Assembly: GCF_021531895.1 (NCBI RefSeq)
Contig: NZ_JAFBIX010000007.1
Coordinates: 1-64,000, forward strand
Reading direction: 5' to 3'
Source of the DNA: Faecalicatena contorta
GTDB lineage: Bacteria; Bacillota; Clostridia; Lachnospirales; Lachnospiraceae
DNA: 64,000 nucleotides
Position numbers and translations under genes: made by a program. Positions 8,317-17,487 of the stretch are shown here, in pieces. The notes beneath the pieces are model-generated. The model saw only the letters and a program-made list of their open reading frames with translations. It did not search any database and was not told the DNA's origin. Positions within the stretch are counted from its first letter, which is position 1. Every line of letters starts with the position of its first letter.

Positions 8317-9297
8317 TTAACGCTTTAGAATCTTTCGGGTGGTCCAGTCTTTCACATAAGCAAAAGTATGGATAATAAGCTCGAGTTCAATTTTTATATA
8401 ATTTGTAAGATGGCGCAGTTGAAACTTTACTTTCTTCTGCGCTTTCATTGTCTGAAGTCCTTCTATGATCCCTTCTTTGTAATCCTTTCCAAAGCCTTTT
8501 TTGATAAAGAAAGCATATTTGACAACATATCCTGTAAAAAGCGGAAAAAAGTTCAGAATCAGCTGCAGGATCGGCATATTCTTATAATTCAGATAGATGT
8601 TGTTCCTTGCGGATAACTTGACCTTGAAGGAGTTATATTTGGAACCGCTGGTGCCACTGCCTACATGATAGACGAGCGCAGTAGGGCAATAGGTATTCTT
8701 GTAGCCATAGATCTTGGCACGGTATCCTACGTCAATGTCTTCCAGATAAGCAAAGTGATTCTCATCGAAATAACCGATCTTGCCAAAAGCCGAGCGTCGG
8801 TAAATAGCAGCACCTGCACAGGCGGTGAAGATCTCATCGGCTTCTGTATAGTTGCTCACTGGGCGTCCGGTGCCACGACATACACCCCAGCCGAGAAGTG
8901 TATAGAGGTCGCCGGCACTGTCAATAAGTTCTGGGTGATACATCTGAATCATCTTGCTGCTGACAGAGAAGATCCTTGGTGACCGTTCGATTGCCTTGAT
9001 CATCTCTTCTACATAATGTGGGTCTACGGTGGTGTCGTTATTCAATAGAATGACATAAGGTGTGGTGGAATGTTGGATTCCTACATTCACGGCCTTACTG
9101 AATCCGTAGTTTTTATCCAGGGCGATCACTTCAATCTCGGGATAGTGTTCCTTCATATATTCAAGGCTTCCATCAGTGGAAGCGTTATCTACAACAAGAA
9201 CTTTATAATCTTGGCAAGTCTGTTCTTTTAATGATGCCAGACATGGTTCCATAAAGTGTTTCCCGTTATAGTTAGGGATTACAATCGTTACTTTCAT
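8317..9297 (-). CDS. GT2 glycosyltransferase (rhamnosyltransferase-like)
   Basis: A 326-residue GT-A glycosyltransferase. VTIVIPNYNG starts the nucleotide-sugar fold, VDNASTDGS and LLNNDTTVD give the metal-binding acidic motif, and FDENHFAYLEDIDVGYR is the catalytic ED block. The C-terminal third has a hydrophobic membrane-associating stretch (ILNFFPLFTGYVVKYAFF). The start is the ATG at 9297, since GGAG from the preceding ATGGAG lies 9 bases upstream. It is the only minus-strand gene in the glycan locus. It probably adds rhamnose or another sugar to the repeat unit; donor and acceptor are not deducible. Confidence 0.85.
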   Translation of the reverse strand: MKVTIVIPNYNGKHFMEPCLASLKEQTCQDYKVLVVDNASTDGSLEYMKEHYPEIEVIALDKNYGFSKAVNVGIQHSTTPYVILLNNDTTVDPHYVEEMIKAIERSPRIFSVSSKMIQMYHPELIDSAGDLYTLLGWGVCRGTGRPVSNYTEADEIFTACAGAAIYRRSAFGKIGYFDENHFAYLEDIDVGYRAKIYGYKNTYCPTALVYHVGSGTSGSKYNSFKVKLSARNNIYLNYKNMPILQLILNFFPLFTGYVVKYAFFIKKGFGKDYKEGIIEGLQTMKAQKKVKFQLRHLTNYIKIELELIIHTFAYVKDWTTRKILKR

Positions 9298-9436
9298 CTT
9301 ATCAAACTCCATTTTGTGTCGTTATGGGCATATTATATCAAAATTAAGAAGTATATGCCACTGAATTTTGCAAGATATAAATGAAAATATTTCAAAAGTA
9401 TTAATAGAATGTTAAGAAAAAGTGCATGCCAATGGG

Positions 9437-9465
9437 TTGTCGATTTTGACAAATTATTGTATTAT
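9437..9465 (+). promoter_or_regulatory. Predicted promoter of the glycan-assembly operon
   Basis: TTGTCG (9437-9442), 17-base spacer, TATTAT (9460-9465). Transcription would begin near 9472, which argues against ATG 9474 as the first codon of the next gene and for the GTG at 9531. Confidence 0.5.
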
Positions 9466-9530
9466 AAAGTGTAATGGTCAGAACTGTGTGTCTGAAAGAC
9501 TGGAATATTTTAGAAAAACGGGTGAAAAAT

Positions 9531-10934
9531 GTGATTAAGGATAATCAAAAGTTATTGAATAGATTGCATGTAGTAATGGATGCTTTAGTGATTGTATTTT
9601 CATATGTAGCGGCATGGTACCTTAGATTCAAGAGTGGCATCTTCGAGCTGGATCCATGGTTCTTATCGCTACAGGAATATATGAAGGTACTGTTCTTCAT
9701 TGTTCCGGGGTATCTGATTCTGTACTATGCCTTCCAATTGTATACGCCGAAGCGAGTACAGGGCAGACGTCTGGAAGCATGGCATATTATGCAGGCGAAT
9801 TCCATAGGACTGATGGCATTCATCCTGCTCTTATATCTGACAAAGCAGCCGGATTTCTCCAGAACCATGATTTTTATCTTCTTCTGTGTGAATGTGTTCT
9901 GTGAAGTTCTCATGAGAAATATTATCCGGGAGATTCTGCGTAATATGAGAACACAGGGGTATAACCAGAAGCATATTCTGCTGATTGGTTATAGCCGGGC
10001 AGCAGAGCAGTATATTGACCGCATTAAGAGTCATCCTGAGTGGGGATATATTGTCAGAGGAATTCTGGCAGATAATGTTCCGAGAGGAACAGAATACCGA
10101 GGGATTAAGGTCCTTGGACGGACAGAGAATCTGACGATCATTCTACCAGAGAACAAGTTGGACGAGATTGCGATCACTCTGGGACTGGCAGAATATCATA
10201 AGTTGGAGCATATTGTAGGTATGTGTGAGAAGTCAGGTGTGCATACGAAGTTTATTCCTGACTATAATAATATTATCCCTACCAAGCCTTATACAGAGGA
10301 TCTGTTAGGACTTCCGGTTATTAACATCCGTCACGTACCATTGAATAATATGCTCAATGCTGTTATGAAGCGTTGTGTGGATATATTTGGCTCGTTGGTT
10401 GCAATTATATTGTTTTCACCAATTATGGCGGTGGTAGCGATTATTATTAAAGTGACTGCTCCGGGACCGTTGATATTCAAGCAGGAGAGAATCGGGCTTC
10501 AGAATAAGCCATTTTATATGTATAAGTTCCGTTCCATGATAGTTCAGGAGGCTAAGGAGGAGAAAGCAGGATGGACGACTAAGAATGATCCCCGTGTAAC
10601 TCCGATTGGAAAGTTCATCCGTAAGACGAGTATTGATGAACTCCCACAGCTCTTTAACATCCTGAAAGGTGACATGAGTCTGGTAGGACCGAGACCGGAG
10701 CGGCCGCAGTTTGTTGAGAAGTTCAGTGAGGAGATACCAAGATATCGAGTAAAGCATCAGGTGCGTCCTGGTCTTACAGGATGGGCACAGGTCAATGGAT
10801 ATCGTGGAGATACTTCCATCCGTAAGCGGATTGAATACGATCTCTATTATATTGAGAACTGGACTTTGGGATTTGACTTTAAGATTATATTTTTAACATT
10901 TTTTAAAGGTTTTGTTAATAAGAACGCTTATTAG
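9531..10934 (+). CDS. Undecaprenyl-phosphate sugar phosphotransferase (WcaJ-like)
   Basis: A 467-residue polyprenyl glycosylphosphotransferase that transfers a sugar-1-phosphate to undecaprenyl phosphate, starting glycan repeat synthesis at the membrane. Four to five N-terminal membrane segments precede a nucleotide-binding-like domain (HILLIGYSRAAEQYI). The C-terminal bacterial sugar transferase domain starts with a membrane hairpin (KRCVDIFGSLVAIILF) and has KQERIGLQNKPFYMYKFRSM and LPQLFNILKGDMSLVGPRPE. GTG 9531 gives the usual MIKDNQKL-type N-terminus and has GGTGA upstream; ATG 9474 would add 19 residues and lies at the predicted transcription start. Confidence 0.9.
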   Translation: MIKDNQKLLNRLHVVMDALVIVFSYVAAWYLRFKSGIFELDPWFLSLQEYMKVLFFIVPGYLILYYAFQLYTPKRVQGRRLEAWHIMQANSIGLMAFILLLYLTKQPDFSRTMIFIFFCVNVFCEVLMRNIIREILRNMRTQGYNQKHILLIGYSRAAEQYIDRIKSHPEWGYIVRGILADNVPRGTEYRGIKVLGRTENLTIILPENKLDEIAITLGLAEYHKLEHIVGMCEKSGVHTKFIPDYNNIIPTKPYTEDLLGLPVINIRHVPLNNMLNAVMKRCVDIFGSLVAIILFSPIMAVVAIIIKVTAPGPLIFKQERIGLQNKPFYMYKFRSMIVQEAKEEKAGWTTKNDPRVTPIGKFIRKTSIDELPQLFNILKGDMSLVGPRPERPQFVEKFSEEIPRYRVKHQVRPGLTGWAQVNGYRGDTSIRKRIEYDLYYIENWTLGFDFKIIFLTFFKGFVNKNAY

Positions 10935-10955
10935 TCTATACGAGGGAGATACAGT

Positions 10956-12092
10956 ATGAGTAAAAAGAAGCGTATGAGTAAGAAGGCTGAGCGTGAAGAA
11001 CGCAAGAAGCGTAGACGAAGAAAGAGAAGAAAAAGAATCGCTGTCTTATTCGTTGAAGTAGTGATATTGGCTGCCTTATGTGTAGTGGCATATGGCATCT
11101 TTAAGCTTGATAAGCTGGATATGAATGTTCTGAATCTGGATAATCTAGAAGCGTATCGGGACACAGGACCGTATACCAATATTGCATTGTTTGGTCTGGA
11201 TTCCAGAAATGGTGAATTAGAGGGCGGTGTACAGAGTGACTGTATCATGATCGCAAGTATCAATAATGAGACACATGATGTCAGGATTGTGTCTGTGTAC
11301 CGAGATACACTTCTTCAACAGGCGGATGGAACTTATGAAAAGGCGAATTCAGCTTATAATATCGGAGGTCCGGAAGATGCAATCAGCCTGTTGAATCGGA
11401 ATTTCGATCTGGATATTCAGAATTATGTGAGTGTGAACTTCAGTGCGTTGGTGGATGTGATCGATGCATTGGGCGGAATTGAGATGGATATGACTGCAGA
11501 AGAAGCATTTTACAGTAATGGATATGCCTTTGAGACGGCGCAAGTGGTAGGACAGGAGATGATTCCGATTGAAGAAAAGGCGGGAACCCAGCTGTTGGAC
11601 GGTGTTCATGCGGTAGGATATGCCAGAATCCGTTATACGGAAGGAAATGATTTCAAGAGAACGGAGAGACAGAGAGTGGTATTGCAGAAAGTGGCAGAAA
11701 AGGCAAAAAAAGCGAATGTTCTTACATTGAATGAGATTGTTAATAAGGTGTTTCCGCAGATCTCTACGAATCTGACGATTAAGGATATGTTAGGATTCGC
11801 GGCACATATTCTGGATTATAATATCGTAGATACTTCTGGATTCCCATACGCGGTAACGACAGATGAGTCTGTACGAAATCATGAGGGCTCTTATGTTATA
11901 CCTATTGATTTTGTAGGTAATGTGACACAATTGCATGAGAATTTATTTGGTGAGACTTCTTATCAGCCATCAGAAAAAGTACAGCAGATACATGATGATA
12001 TTATCTATCTGTCAGGAGTGACAGAGGATACCAATGCCATGGAGTCTACATTTGAAGGAGATATACACGATGAGGGAACGCAGTCGGAATAA
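10956..12092 (+). CDS. LytR-CpsA-Psr (LCP) family ligase 1
   Basis: A 378-residue membrane protein. A basic cytoplasmic N-terminus (1-27) leads into one transmembrane helix (about 28-49) and an extracellular LCP domain: NIALFGLDSR, SDCIMIASIN, VSVYRDTL, ANSAYNIGGPEDAISLLNRNFDL, VGYARIRYTEGNDFKRTERQR. LCP enzymes attach undecaprenyl-linked glycans to peptidoglycan, using the conserved Arg and Asp residues in these blocks. GGGAGA precedes the ATG. Its 3' end overlaps the next gene by 23 bases. It is paralogous to the LCP gene at 14415. Confidence 0.92.
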   Translation: MSKKKRMSKKAEREERKKRRRRKRRKRIAVLFVEVVILAALCVVAYGIFKLDKLDMNVLNLDNLEAYRDTGPYTNIALFGLDSRNGELEGGVQSDCIMIASINNETHDVRIVSVYRDTLLQQADGTYEKANSAYNIGGPEDAISLLNRNFDLDIQNYVSVNFSALVDVIDALGGIEMDMTAEEAFYSNGYAFETAQVVGQEMIPIEEKAGTQLLDGVHAVGYARIRYTEGNDFKRTERQRVVLQKVAEKAKKANVLTLNEIVNKVFPQISTNLTIKDMLGFAAHILDYNIVDTSGFPYAVTTDESVRNHEGSYVIPIDFVGNVTQLHENLFGETSYQPSEKVQQIHDDIIYLSGVTEDTNAMESTFEGDIHDEGTQSE

Positions 12093-13389
12093 TATTATAT
12101 TGGAATATGGAACATATATGCTGACATTTTTCGCCAGCTATATCGCATCTCTTGCTGGGTTTTATTATCTGTCAGGAGCAATTCTCATAGGAGAAGCACT
12201 ATTTCTGTATGCGCATTGGGTATGCGAGACTGGTGGTCTGGTAGAATTGCGGGCATTATTTACATTGGCCTGGGTCGGCGGTCAGGGGATTGCCTGCCTT
12301 CAGCTAAGTAAGTTACAGACAGATTGGAGTTATATTACCTGGCTATGCTTTTTCTTGATCTATGCCGGATTCGGCATTGGGTATGAGTGGGGACAGAGAT
12401 ATGGTAAGATAGAAGAAAAAGAGCTGGAGAAGAATGAGAAGCAGGCGAAAAGATTGTTCCAATGTATGATTGGACTGGCGGTTGCATCGGTAGTATGCTT
12501 TGCATTTGAAGCGTTGAAAGTAGGATTTATTCCATTGTTTTCGAGTGAACCACATGCCTATTCTTATTTTCATGTGTCGGGGGTACATTATTTCACGATT
12601 AGTTGCATCCTGATTCCGGCGATTACTATATTATATGTGAAGGTCAGTAATGGAATATCAATCATAAATAAGCTGATTCTGGCAGTTACGAATATAATTG
12701 CGATAGCCATTCCGTTTTTGTGTGTTTCTAGATTCCAGCTATTATTTGCAGTTGGGTTTGCGGTGGTTACATATATTATAGTCAATAAGAAGATTCGTCT
12801 GCGGACGATGGCAATACTGATTGTGGCAGTAATTCCAATTTATGTTATCCTGACGGTATTCCGACATCATGATGTGACTTATCTGAACAGCATCTTCGAG
12901 ATGAAGTATGAGAAGATGCCAATCTTCGTCACCCAGCCTTATATGTATGTGGCGAATAATTTTGAGAATTTTAACTGTATGGTAGTGCAGCTGACGGAAC
13001 ATACCTGGGGAATCAGAATGTTGTTCCCGGTATTTGCTCTGACAGGTTTGAAATTCATATTTCCGCAGTTGACATCTTCTGCGGTCTATCTGACGAAACC
13101 AGAATTGACTACATTGACGATGTTCTATGATGCATATTATGACTTTGGGATTGTCGGAGTATTCTGTGCAGCACTGATGATCGGAATAGCTGCGAAAGTG
13201 TTGACTCGTATTGTGAAGAACAGCAAGAATCCGGTTGCGTATCTGTTCTATGGGCAGCTGGCAATCTATCTTGGGCTGGCTTTCTTTACGACGTGGTTCA
13301 GTAATCCGACAACATGGTTCTGGCTGGTATTGACAGGGGTGATGTATTGGTTTGTCGGATATGATGAGAGTAAGAAAAGGAATGAGTAG
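12070..13389 (+). CDS. O-antigen/oligosaccharide polymerase (Wzy-like)
   Basis: A 439-residue polytopic membrane protein with about 10-12 hydrophobic segments and low motif content, as is typical for Wzy-like polymerases of the oligosaccharide repeat unit polymerase family. A large outer loop region lies around 280-350 (HHDVTYLNSIFEMKYEKMP...). ATG 12070 follows AAGGAG (12055-12060) by 9 bases and overlaps the LCP gene; the frame extends further back to 12034 without an RBS. By context it polymerises the lipid-linked repeat made by the neighbouring transferases. The call rests on topology and neighbours. Confidence 0.7.
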   Translation: MRERSRNNIILEYGTYMLTFFASYIASLAGFYYLSGAILIGEALFLYAHWVCETGGLVELRALFTLAWVGGQGIACLQLSKLQTDWSYITWLCFFLIYAGFGIGYEWGQRYGKIEEKELEKNEKQAKRLFQCMIGLAVASVVCFAFEALKVGFIPLFSSEPHAYSYFHVSGVHYFTISCILIPAITILYVKVSNGISIINKLILAVTNIIAIAIPFLCVSRFQLLFAVGFAVVTYIIVNKKIRLRTMAILIVAVIPIYVILTVFRHHDVTYLNSIFEMKYEKMPIFVTQPYMYVANNFENFNCMVVQLTEHTWGIRMLFPVFALTGLKFIFPQLTSSAVYLTKPELTTLTMFYDAYYDFGIVGVFCAALMIGIAAKVLTRIVKNSKNPVAYLFYGQLAIYLGLAFFTTWFSNPTTWFWLVLTGVMYWFVGYDESKKRNE

Positions 13390-13393
13390 TAAG

Positions 13394-14320
13394 ATGAGCA
13401 ATCAGAGTAAGGTGGATGTGGTCATCCCGACATATCATCCGGATGAAAAGTTTGAAGAACTCTTAAGAAGGTTAGGAAAGCAGAGCTATCCGGTGCATCA
13501 TATCTATGTTATTGATACAAGATCAGACCATTTTCCAGAAGAAGTGGAGCAGATGCCAGGGGTGACGGTGCAGCGTATTCTGCCGGAAGAGTTCGATCAT
13601 GGTGCAACACGTGACTTGGGGTTATCCATGTCGGATGCGGATGTAGTGGTATTCATGACACAGGATGCTGTGCCTGCGAATGCAAGATTGATTGAGGCAT
13701 TGGTACGGCCGCTGGAAGAGTATGAGAAGGTAAGTGTATCTTATGCAAGACAACTTCCGGCCAGGGATTGTGATTTTATTGAGCGTTATACGCGTACATT
13801 CAACTATCCGGGAGAAAGCAGAATCAAAGGGAAGGAAGATCTCACGGAATTGGGGATTAAGACTTACTTCTGTTCGGATGTATGTGCAGCTTATCGCAGA
13901 AAAGTGTACCTGGAATTAGGGGGATTCACGAAGAAGACGATCTTCAATGAAGATATGATTATGGCAGCACAGATGGTGCAGCATGGATATTCTGTGGCAT
14001 ATGCGGCAGATGCCCAGGTGATTCATTCGCACAATTATTCAGGAATCCAGCAGTTCCATCGTAACTTTGATCTGGCAGTGTCACAGGTGGATCACCCGGA
14101 AGTGTTTGAGGGGATCCGGTCCGAAAGTGAGGGGATTCGCCTGGTAAAGCGGACTGCGCTGCATCTGATAAAGAGTAAGAAGCCTTATCTGATTCCGTGT
14201 CTGGTCTATAAGAGCGGATGCAAGTATCTGGGATACAAATTAGGACAAAAGTATAAGAAATTGCCGCTGTGGCTTGTAAGGTTCTGTTCTATGAGTACGA
14301 CATATTGGGAAAATCCTTAG
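13394..14320 (+). CDS. GT2 rhamnosyltransferase-like glycosyltransferase
   Basis: A glycosyltransferase of about 308 residues. VDVVIPTYHPDEKFEELL opens the GT-A fold. The EEFDHGATRDLGL block is characteristic of RfbF/RgpF-like rhamnosyltransferases. VVFMTQDAVP carries the acidic metal motif and FNEDMIMAAQMVQHGY the catalytic ED. The start is uncertain between 13382 and 13394, both in frame, with AAAAGGA near 13375-13381. It sits in the operon between the polymerase and the second LCP gene, consistent with rhamnose use from the rfb genes. Confidence 0.85.
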   Translation: MSNQSKVDVVIPTYHPDEKFEELLRRLGKQSYPVHHIYVIDTRSDHFPEEVEQMPGVTVQRILPEEFDHGATRDLGLSMSDADVVVFMTQDAVPANARLIEALVRPLEEYEKVSVSYARQLPARDCDFIERYTRTFNYPGESRIKGKEDLTELGIKTYFCSDVCAAYRRKVYLELGGFTKKTIFNEDMIMAAQMVQHGYSVAYAADAQVIHSHNYSGIQQFHRNFDLAVSQVDHPEVFEGIRSESEGIRLVKRTALHLIKSKKPYLIPCLVYKSGCKYLGYKLGQKYKKLPLWLVRFCSMSTTYWENP

Positions 14321-14414
14321 AAAACCGCGATTTTTCATTGAAGTTTTGAGGAAAATGGAGTAATATAGTGAAGAGTGTTACCATAAGCAGGAATAGAAGA
14401 AAGGATTTTGGATA

Positions 14415-15782
14415 ATGGCAAAAGGAAGAAAGCACTATAGACGTGGTCGCAGATCGAAGAAACGTGGATTTGCTGCCTGGTCATTAGGTAAGAAGATTGG
14501 AGCCATTCTTGGTGGAACCGTAGCGTTGGTTGCAGCGGCCGGAGCTGTGATTCTGGCAAGTAAATTGTCGAAGATTGAGACGACAGAGCTGGATAGCGAA
14601 GCGTTAAGTATATCAGAAGAAGCGAAGGAACGAGGTACGGGTTATCTGAATGTTGCACTTTTCGGTGTGGATTCCCGTGATAATGAGTTGGATGGGGATA
14701 CTCGAAGCGATACAATCATGATTGCCAGTCTGAATCGGGAGACTATGGAAGTGAAGATTGTCTCTGTGTATCGTGATACCTTGATGGAGCAAAAAGATGG
14801 TACCTTGAATAAGGCCAATTCAGCGTATTCCTTTGGCGGGCCGGAAGATGCACTGGCAATGTTGAATAAGAATCTGGATCTGGATATTGAACATTATGTG
14901 ACGGTGAATTTTAATGCGTTGATTGATGTGATTGATGCAGTTGGCGGCATTGAGATTGATGTCCAGGAAGAAGAGATCTCTTACATCTGTGGTTATGCGA
15001 CCGAGATTATGAAGGTGACAGGAAAAGAATCACCTGGAGTGACTGAACCGGGGCTTCAGACATTGAATGGAGTACAGGCGACCGCTTATGCCAGAATCCG
15101 ATATACGGCTGGAGATGATTTCAAGCGTGCGGAACGACAGAGAGATGTCCTGACGAAGATTATAGAGAAGCTGCAGGGGGCAAGTCTTGCACAGATTAAC
15201 AAGATTATTGACGAGGTATTCCCAGAAGTGTCTACGAACTTTACTTTGACAGAGATTCTGGAGTATGCCAAGGATGCATTTGATTATCAATTGGGAGAGA
15301 CGACAGGTTTTCCATTTGACAAATCAACGGATACATTAGCTAATGTAGGAAGTGTCGTAATTCCGGTTACTTTGAGCAGTAATGTGGAACAGCTTCATAA
15401 GTTCTTGTATGGAGAGAGTGATACGTATACGGCATCGTCGACGGTGAATTCCATCAGCAGTAAGATTGTAGCGAAAGCCGGTGACAGACAGGCAGACACC
15501 GATGAAGCGACACAAGGAATTATGGAACAGCCTGAGGAGACCTATTCTGGCAGTGGAACAGGAAATTCTTCCGGAACGACAGGTGGAAATAATAATTGGA
15601 GTGGCGGAACCGGCGGCAATGCAGGAACCGGTGGAAGCAGCGGAACCGGCGGCAATACAGGAACCGGTGGAAGCGGCGAAACCGGTGGAACCGGGGAGAC
15701 CGGCGGCGGAGAGACCGGCGGCGGAACTGAAGAAACTGGCGGAGGAGAAGCCGGTGGTGGAGCTGACGAGTTCGGTATGTAA
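14415..15782 (+). CDS. LytR-CpsA-Psr family ligase 2 with Gly-rich tail
   Basis: A 455-residue paralogue of the LCP protein at 10956. A basic N-terminus and a TM helix (about 26-48) precede the LCP domain: NVALFGVDSRDNELDGDTRSD, VSVYRDTLMEQ, ANSAYSFGGPEDALAMLNKNLDL, ARIRYTAGDDFKRAERQR. Residues from about 380 are a low-complexity Gly/Thr/Ser/Glu tail (15550-15779) built from GTGG and ETGGG units, absent from the first copy. AAAGGA lies 10 bases before the ATG. The two LCP proteins may attach different glycans or share work; the tail probably spans the wall. Confidence 0.92.
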   Translation: MAKGRKHYRRGRRSKKRGFAAWSLGKKIGAILGGTVALVAAAGAVILASKLSKIETTELDSEALSISEEAKERGTGYLNVALFGVDSRDNELDGDTRSDTIMIASLNRETMEVKIVSVYRDTLMEQKDGTLNKANSAYSFGGPEDALAMLNKNLDLDIEHYVTVNFNALIDVIDAVGGIEIDVQEEEISYICGYATEIMKVTGKESPGVTEPGLQTLNGVQATAYARIRYTAGDDFKRAERQRDVLTKIIEKLQGASLAQINKIIDEVFPEVSTNFTLTEILEYAKDAFDYQLGETTGFPFDKSTDTLANVGSVVIPVTLSSNVEQLHKFLYGESDTYTASSTVNSISSKIVAKAGDRQADTDEATQGIMEQPEETYSGSGTGNSSGTTGGNNNWSGGTGGNAGTGGSSGTGGNTGTGGSGETGGTGETGGGETGGGTEETGGGEAGGGADEFGM

Positions 15783-15820
15783 GAAGAAAAGTGGAGTATA
15801 GAGAAAACGAGGTAGATTAC

Positions 15821-17350
15821 ATGAGAAGAATAAGAAAAGCACTTGCTTCATTATTGTTGGTGTGTATGTTATGTCCATGCATATCCACGGTTGTGAATGC
15901 GGCATCTGCAGAATTGCGTTTTACAGACCCGTCTACGACCGTAGGCGCGGAAGTTGAAGTAACTGCAAAGTTAACGTCATCAGTGAATATACAGTCTTTG
16001 GATGCAACATTGACTTATGACAGTAGTATGTTGAAGTTTATCAGTGGTGATAATGCATCTGGAGGGGATGGAACGATTACACTGTCAGGTAGTGGAAGTG
16101 GAACGAGTATGGATTTTATCCTTAAGTTCCAGGCTCTGGAAGAAGGTACTGCGAAGGTTGAGGTGTCACAGGCATCAGGAAAGGATTCTTCTGGTTCTTC
16201 TCTGCAGATTACCAATGGTAGTTCAGCAGTAACGATTGGTCCCGGAGATCCGTCTCTGATTACGGAAGATGAGGATACAGGCACAGTCAGTGGAGATGGT
16301 CCACAGGTGGAAGTGGATGGCGTACAGTATGTAGTTTCCAATGATTTTTCAGATGCTGTGATCCCGAGTGGATTCGAGAGAAGCGAGATGACCTTTGAGG
16401 GAACAACTTGTCAGGTTGTGACACAGGCAGCCAGTGGTGAATCTGCAATGTATCTGACACCGGTGGATGGCGGAGAGGCAGACTTCTTCTTATATATCAG
16501 TGACAGCGGAACCTTTATCCCATTCGAGGAAGTGGAGATTGCACAGGATCGATATCTGGTTCTTTTACGGGATGATGGATCGACAAAGCTTCCGAGTCAG
16601 TATCAGGAAACGACTCTGACCATGAATGGAAAAGAGTTCACCGCATGGCAAGATACAGACAATGCAGATTATTATATGATCTATGCGTTGAATTCAGATG
16701 GAGAGAAGGCGCTGTATCGTTATGATACGGTGGATAAGACATATCAGAGATATGAGCCACAGGCATCTGCCGATGATACACAGACGAAATCATCTCCCAA
16801 GGGATTATGGGGTAAGATACTTCGGTTTATTGAAGATTTCCTGGATATTGCAGTCATTCTTGGTGGACTTCTTCTGCTCATATTATTGATTATTATCATT
16901 GTGGTTGCTGTCAAGCTGCGTCATCGGAATCTGGAATTGGACGATCTATATGATGAATATGGTATTGATCTGGATGAAGAGGAAGAAGAACAGGCAAAAG
17001 GTAAGAAGGCGTCAAAAGGGAAAAACACAGAGAAGAAGGCTTCGGGAAAGGCTAAGAATGAGCCGGCGGTTCGAGTTCCTGCGAAGACAGCTAACCTAAG
17101 AGACGAAGATGATTTTGACGATTATGGTGATGAAGACGACTTTGATGAGTTTGAAGAAGTTGATTATGAGGATGCCGATTACGATGATTTTGACGATGAA
17201 GTTGATTACGAAGAAGAATACGGCTATGATAACGATGAGCCAGAAGATATCATCGATGACCTGGATGAACTTCTGAGCAGCCAGCCTAAGAAGCGTGGTC
17301 ATATGGAACCAGATGATACGTTTAAGGTTGACTTTATTGATCTTGATTAA
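15821..17350 (+). CDS. Cohesin-like surface protein with TM helix and acidic cytoplasmic tail
   Basis: A 509-residue protein. A signal peptide (1-27, ending VNA) is followed by a cohesin-like beta domain (about 30-140: FTDPSTTVGAEVEVTAKL...LDATLTYDSSMLKFISG). A second extracellular region (about 165-300) has no motif I recognise. One TM helix (about 342-366) follows. The C-terminal tail of about 140 residues is Lys-rich, then extremely Asp/Glu-rich (DDFDDYGDEDDFDEFEEVDYED), and should lie in the cytoplasm. The start has GAGG 8 bases upstream. It is last in the glycan operon; a scaffold or regulator of wall assembly is possible but unproven. Confidence 0.75.
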   Translation: MRRIRKALASLLLVCMLCPCISTVVNAASAELRFTDPSTTVGAEVEVTAKLTSSVNIQSLDATLTYDSSMLKFISGDNASGGDGTITLSGSGSGTSMDFILKFQALEEGTAKVEVSQASGKDSSGSSLQITNGSSAVTIGPGDPSLITEDEDTGTVSGDGPQVEVDGVQYVVSNDFSDAVIPSGFERSEMTFEGTTCQVVTQAASGESAMYLTPVDGGEADFFLYISDSGTFIPFEEVEIAQDRYLVLLRDDGSTKLPSQYQETTLTMNGKEFTAWQDTDNADYYMIYALNSDGEKALYRYDTVDKTYQRYEPQASADDTQTKSSPKGLWGKILRFIEDFLDIAVILGGLLLLILLIIIIVVAVKLRHRNLELDDLYDEYGIDLDEEEEEQAKGKKASKGKNTEKKASGKAKNEPAVRVPAKTANLRDEDDFDDYGDEDDFDEFEEVDYEDADYDDFDDEVDYEEEYGYDNDEPEDIIDDLDELLSSQPKKRGHMEPDDTFKVDFIDLD

Positions 17351-17357
17351 TGTTATA

Positions 17358-17388
17358 CGAAGGGGAATGCGGGGCGCATTCCCCTTCG
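17358..17388 (+). terminator. Strong intrinsic terminator of the glycan operon
   Basis: A perfect 14-bp stem, CGAAGGGGAATGCG (17358-17371) with CGCATTCCCCTTCG (17375-17388), loop GGG, followed by TTCTTT. Confidence 0.9.
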
Positions 17389-17391
17389 TTC

Positions 17392-17420
17392 TTTACATTT
17401 GAGTGAGAATTTGATACAAT
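17392..17420 (+). promoter_or_regulatory. glmS promoter (extended -10)
   Basis: TTTACA (17392-17397), 17-base spacer ending in TGA, TACAAT (17415-17420). The leader to the glmS ATG is only about 60 bases, too short for a glmS ribozyme. Confidence 0.6.
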
Positions 17421-17487
17421 ACACATTGATAATGCAAAAAAAATATTGTTTTGTACAAATACAAGAACAAAGTAAGGAGAAAAAAAT

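Noticed and set aside
12742-13401. 219-codon antisense ORF opposite the Wzy-like gene
   Set aside because: A shadow of the plus-strand gene with odd composition and no initiation signals.
15600-15770. Tandem GGAACCGG-type repeats that might suggest a CRISPR or minisatellite locus
   Set aside because: The units stay in frame and encode the Gly-rich tail of the second LCP protein; there are no equal-length spacers.
17421-17487. glmS ribozyme upstream of glmS
   Set aside because: The leader is far too short and the conserved core is not visible.
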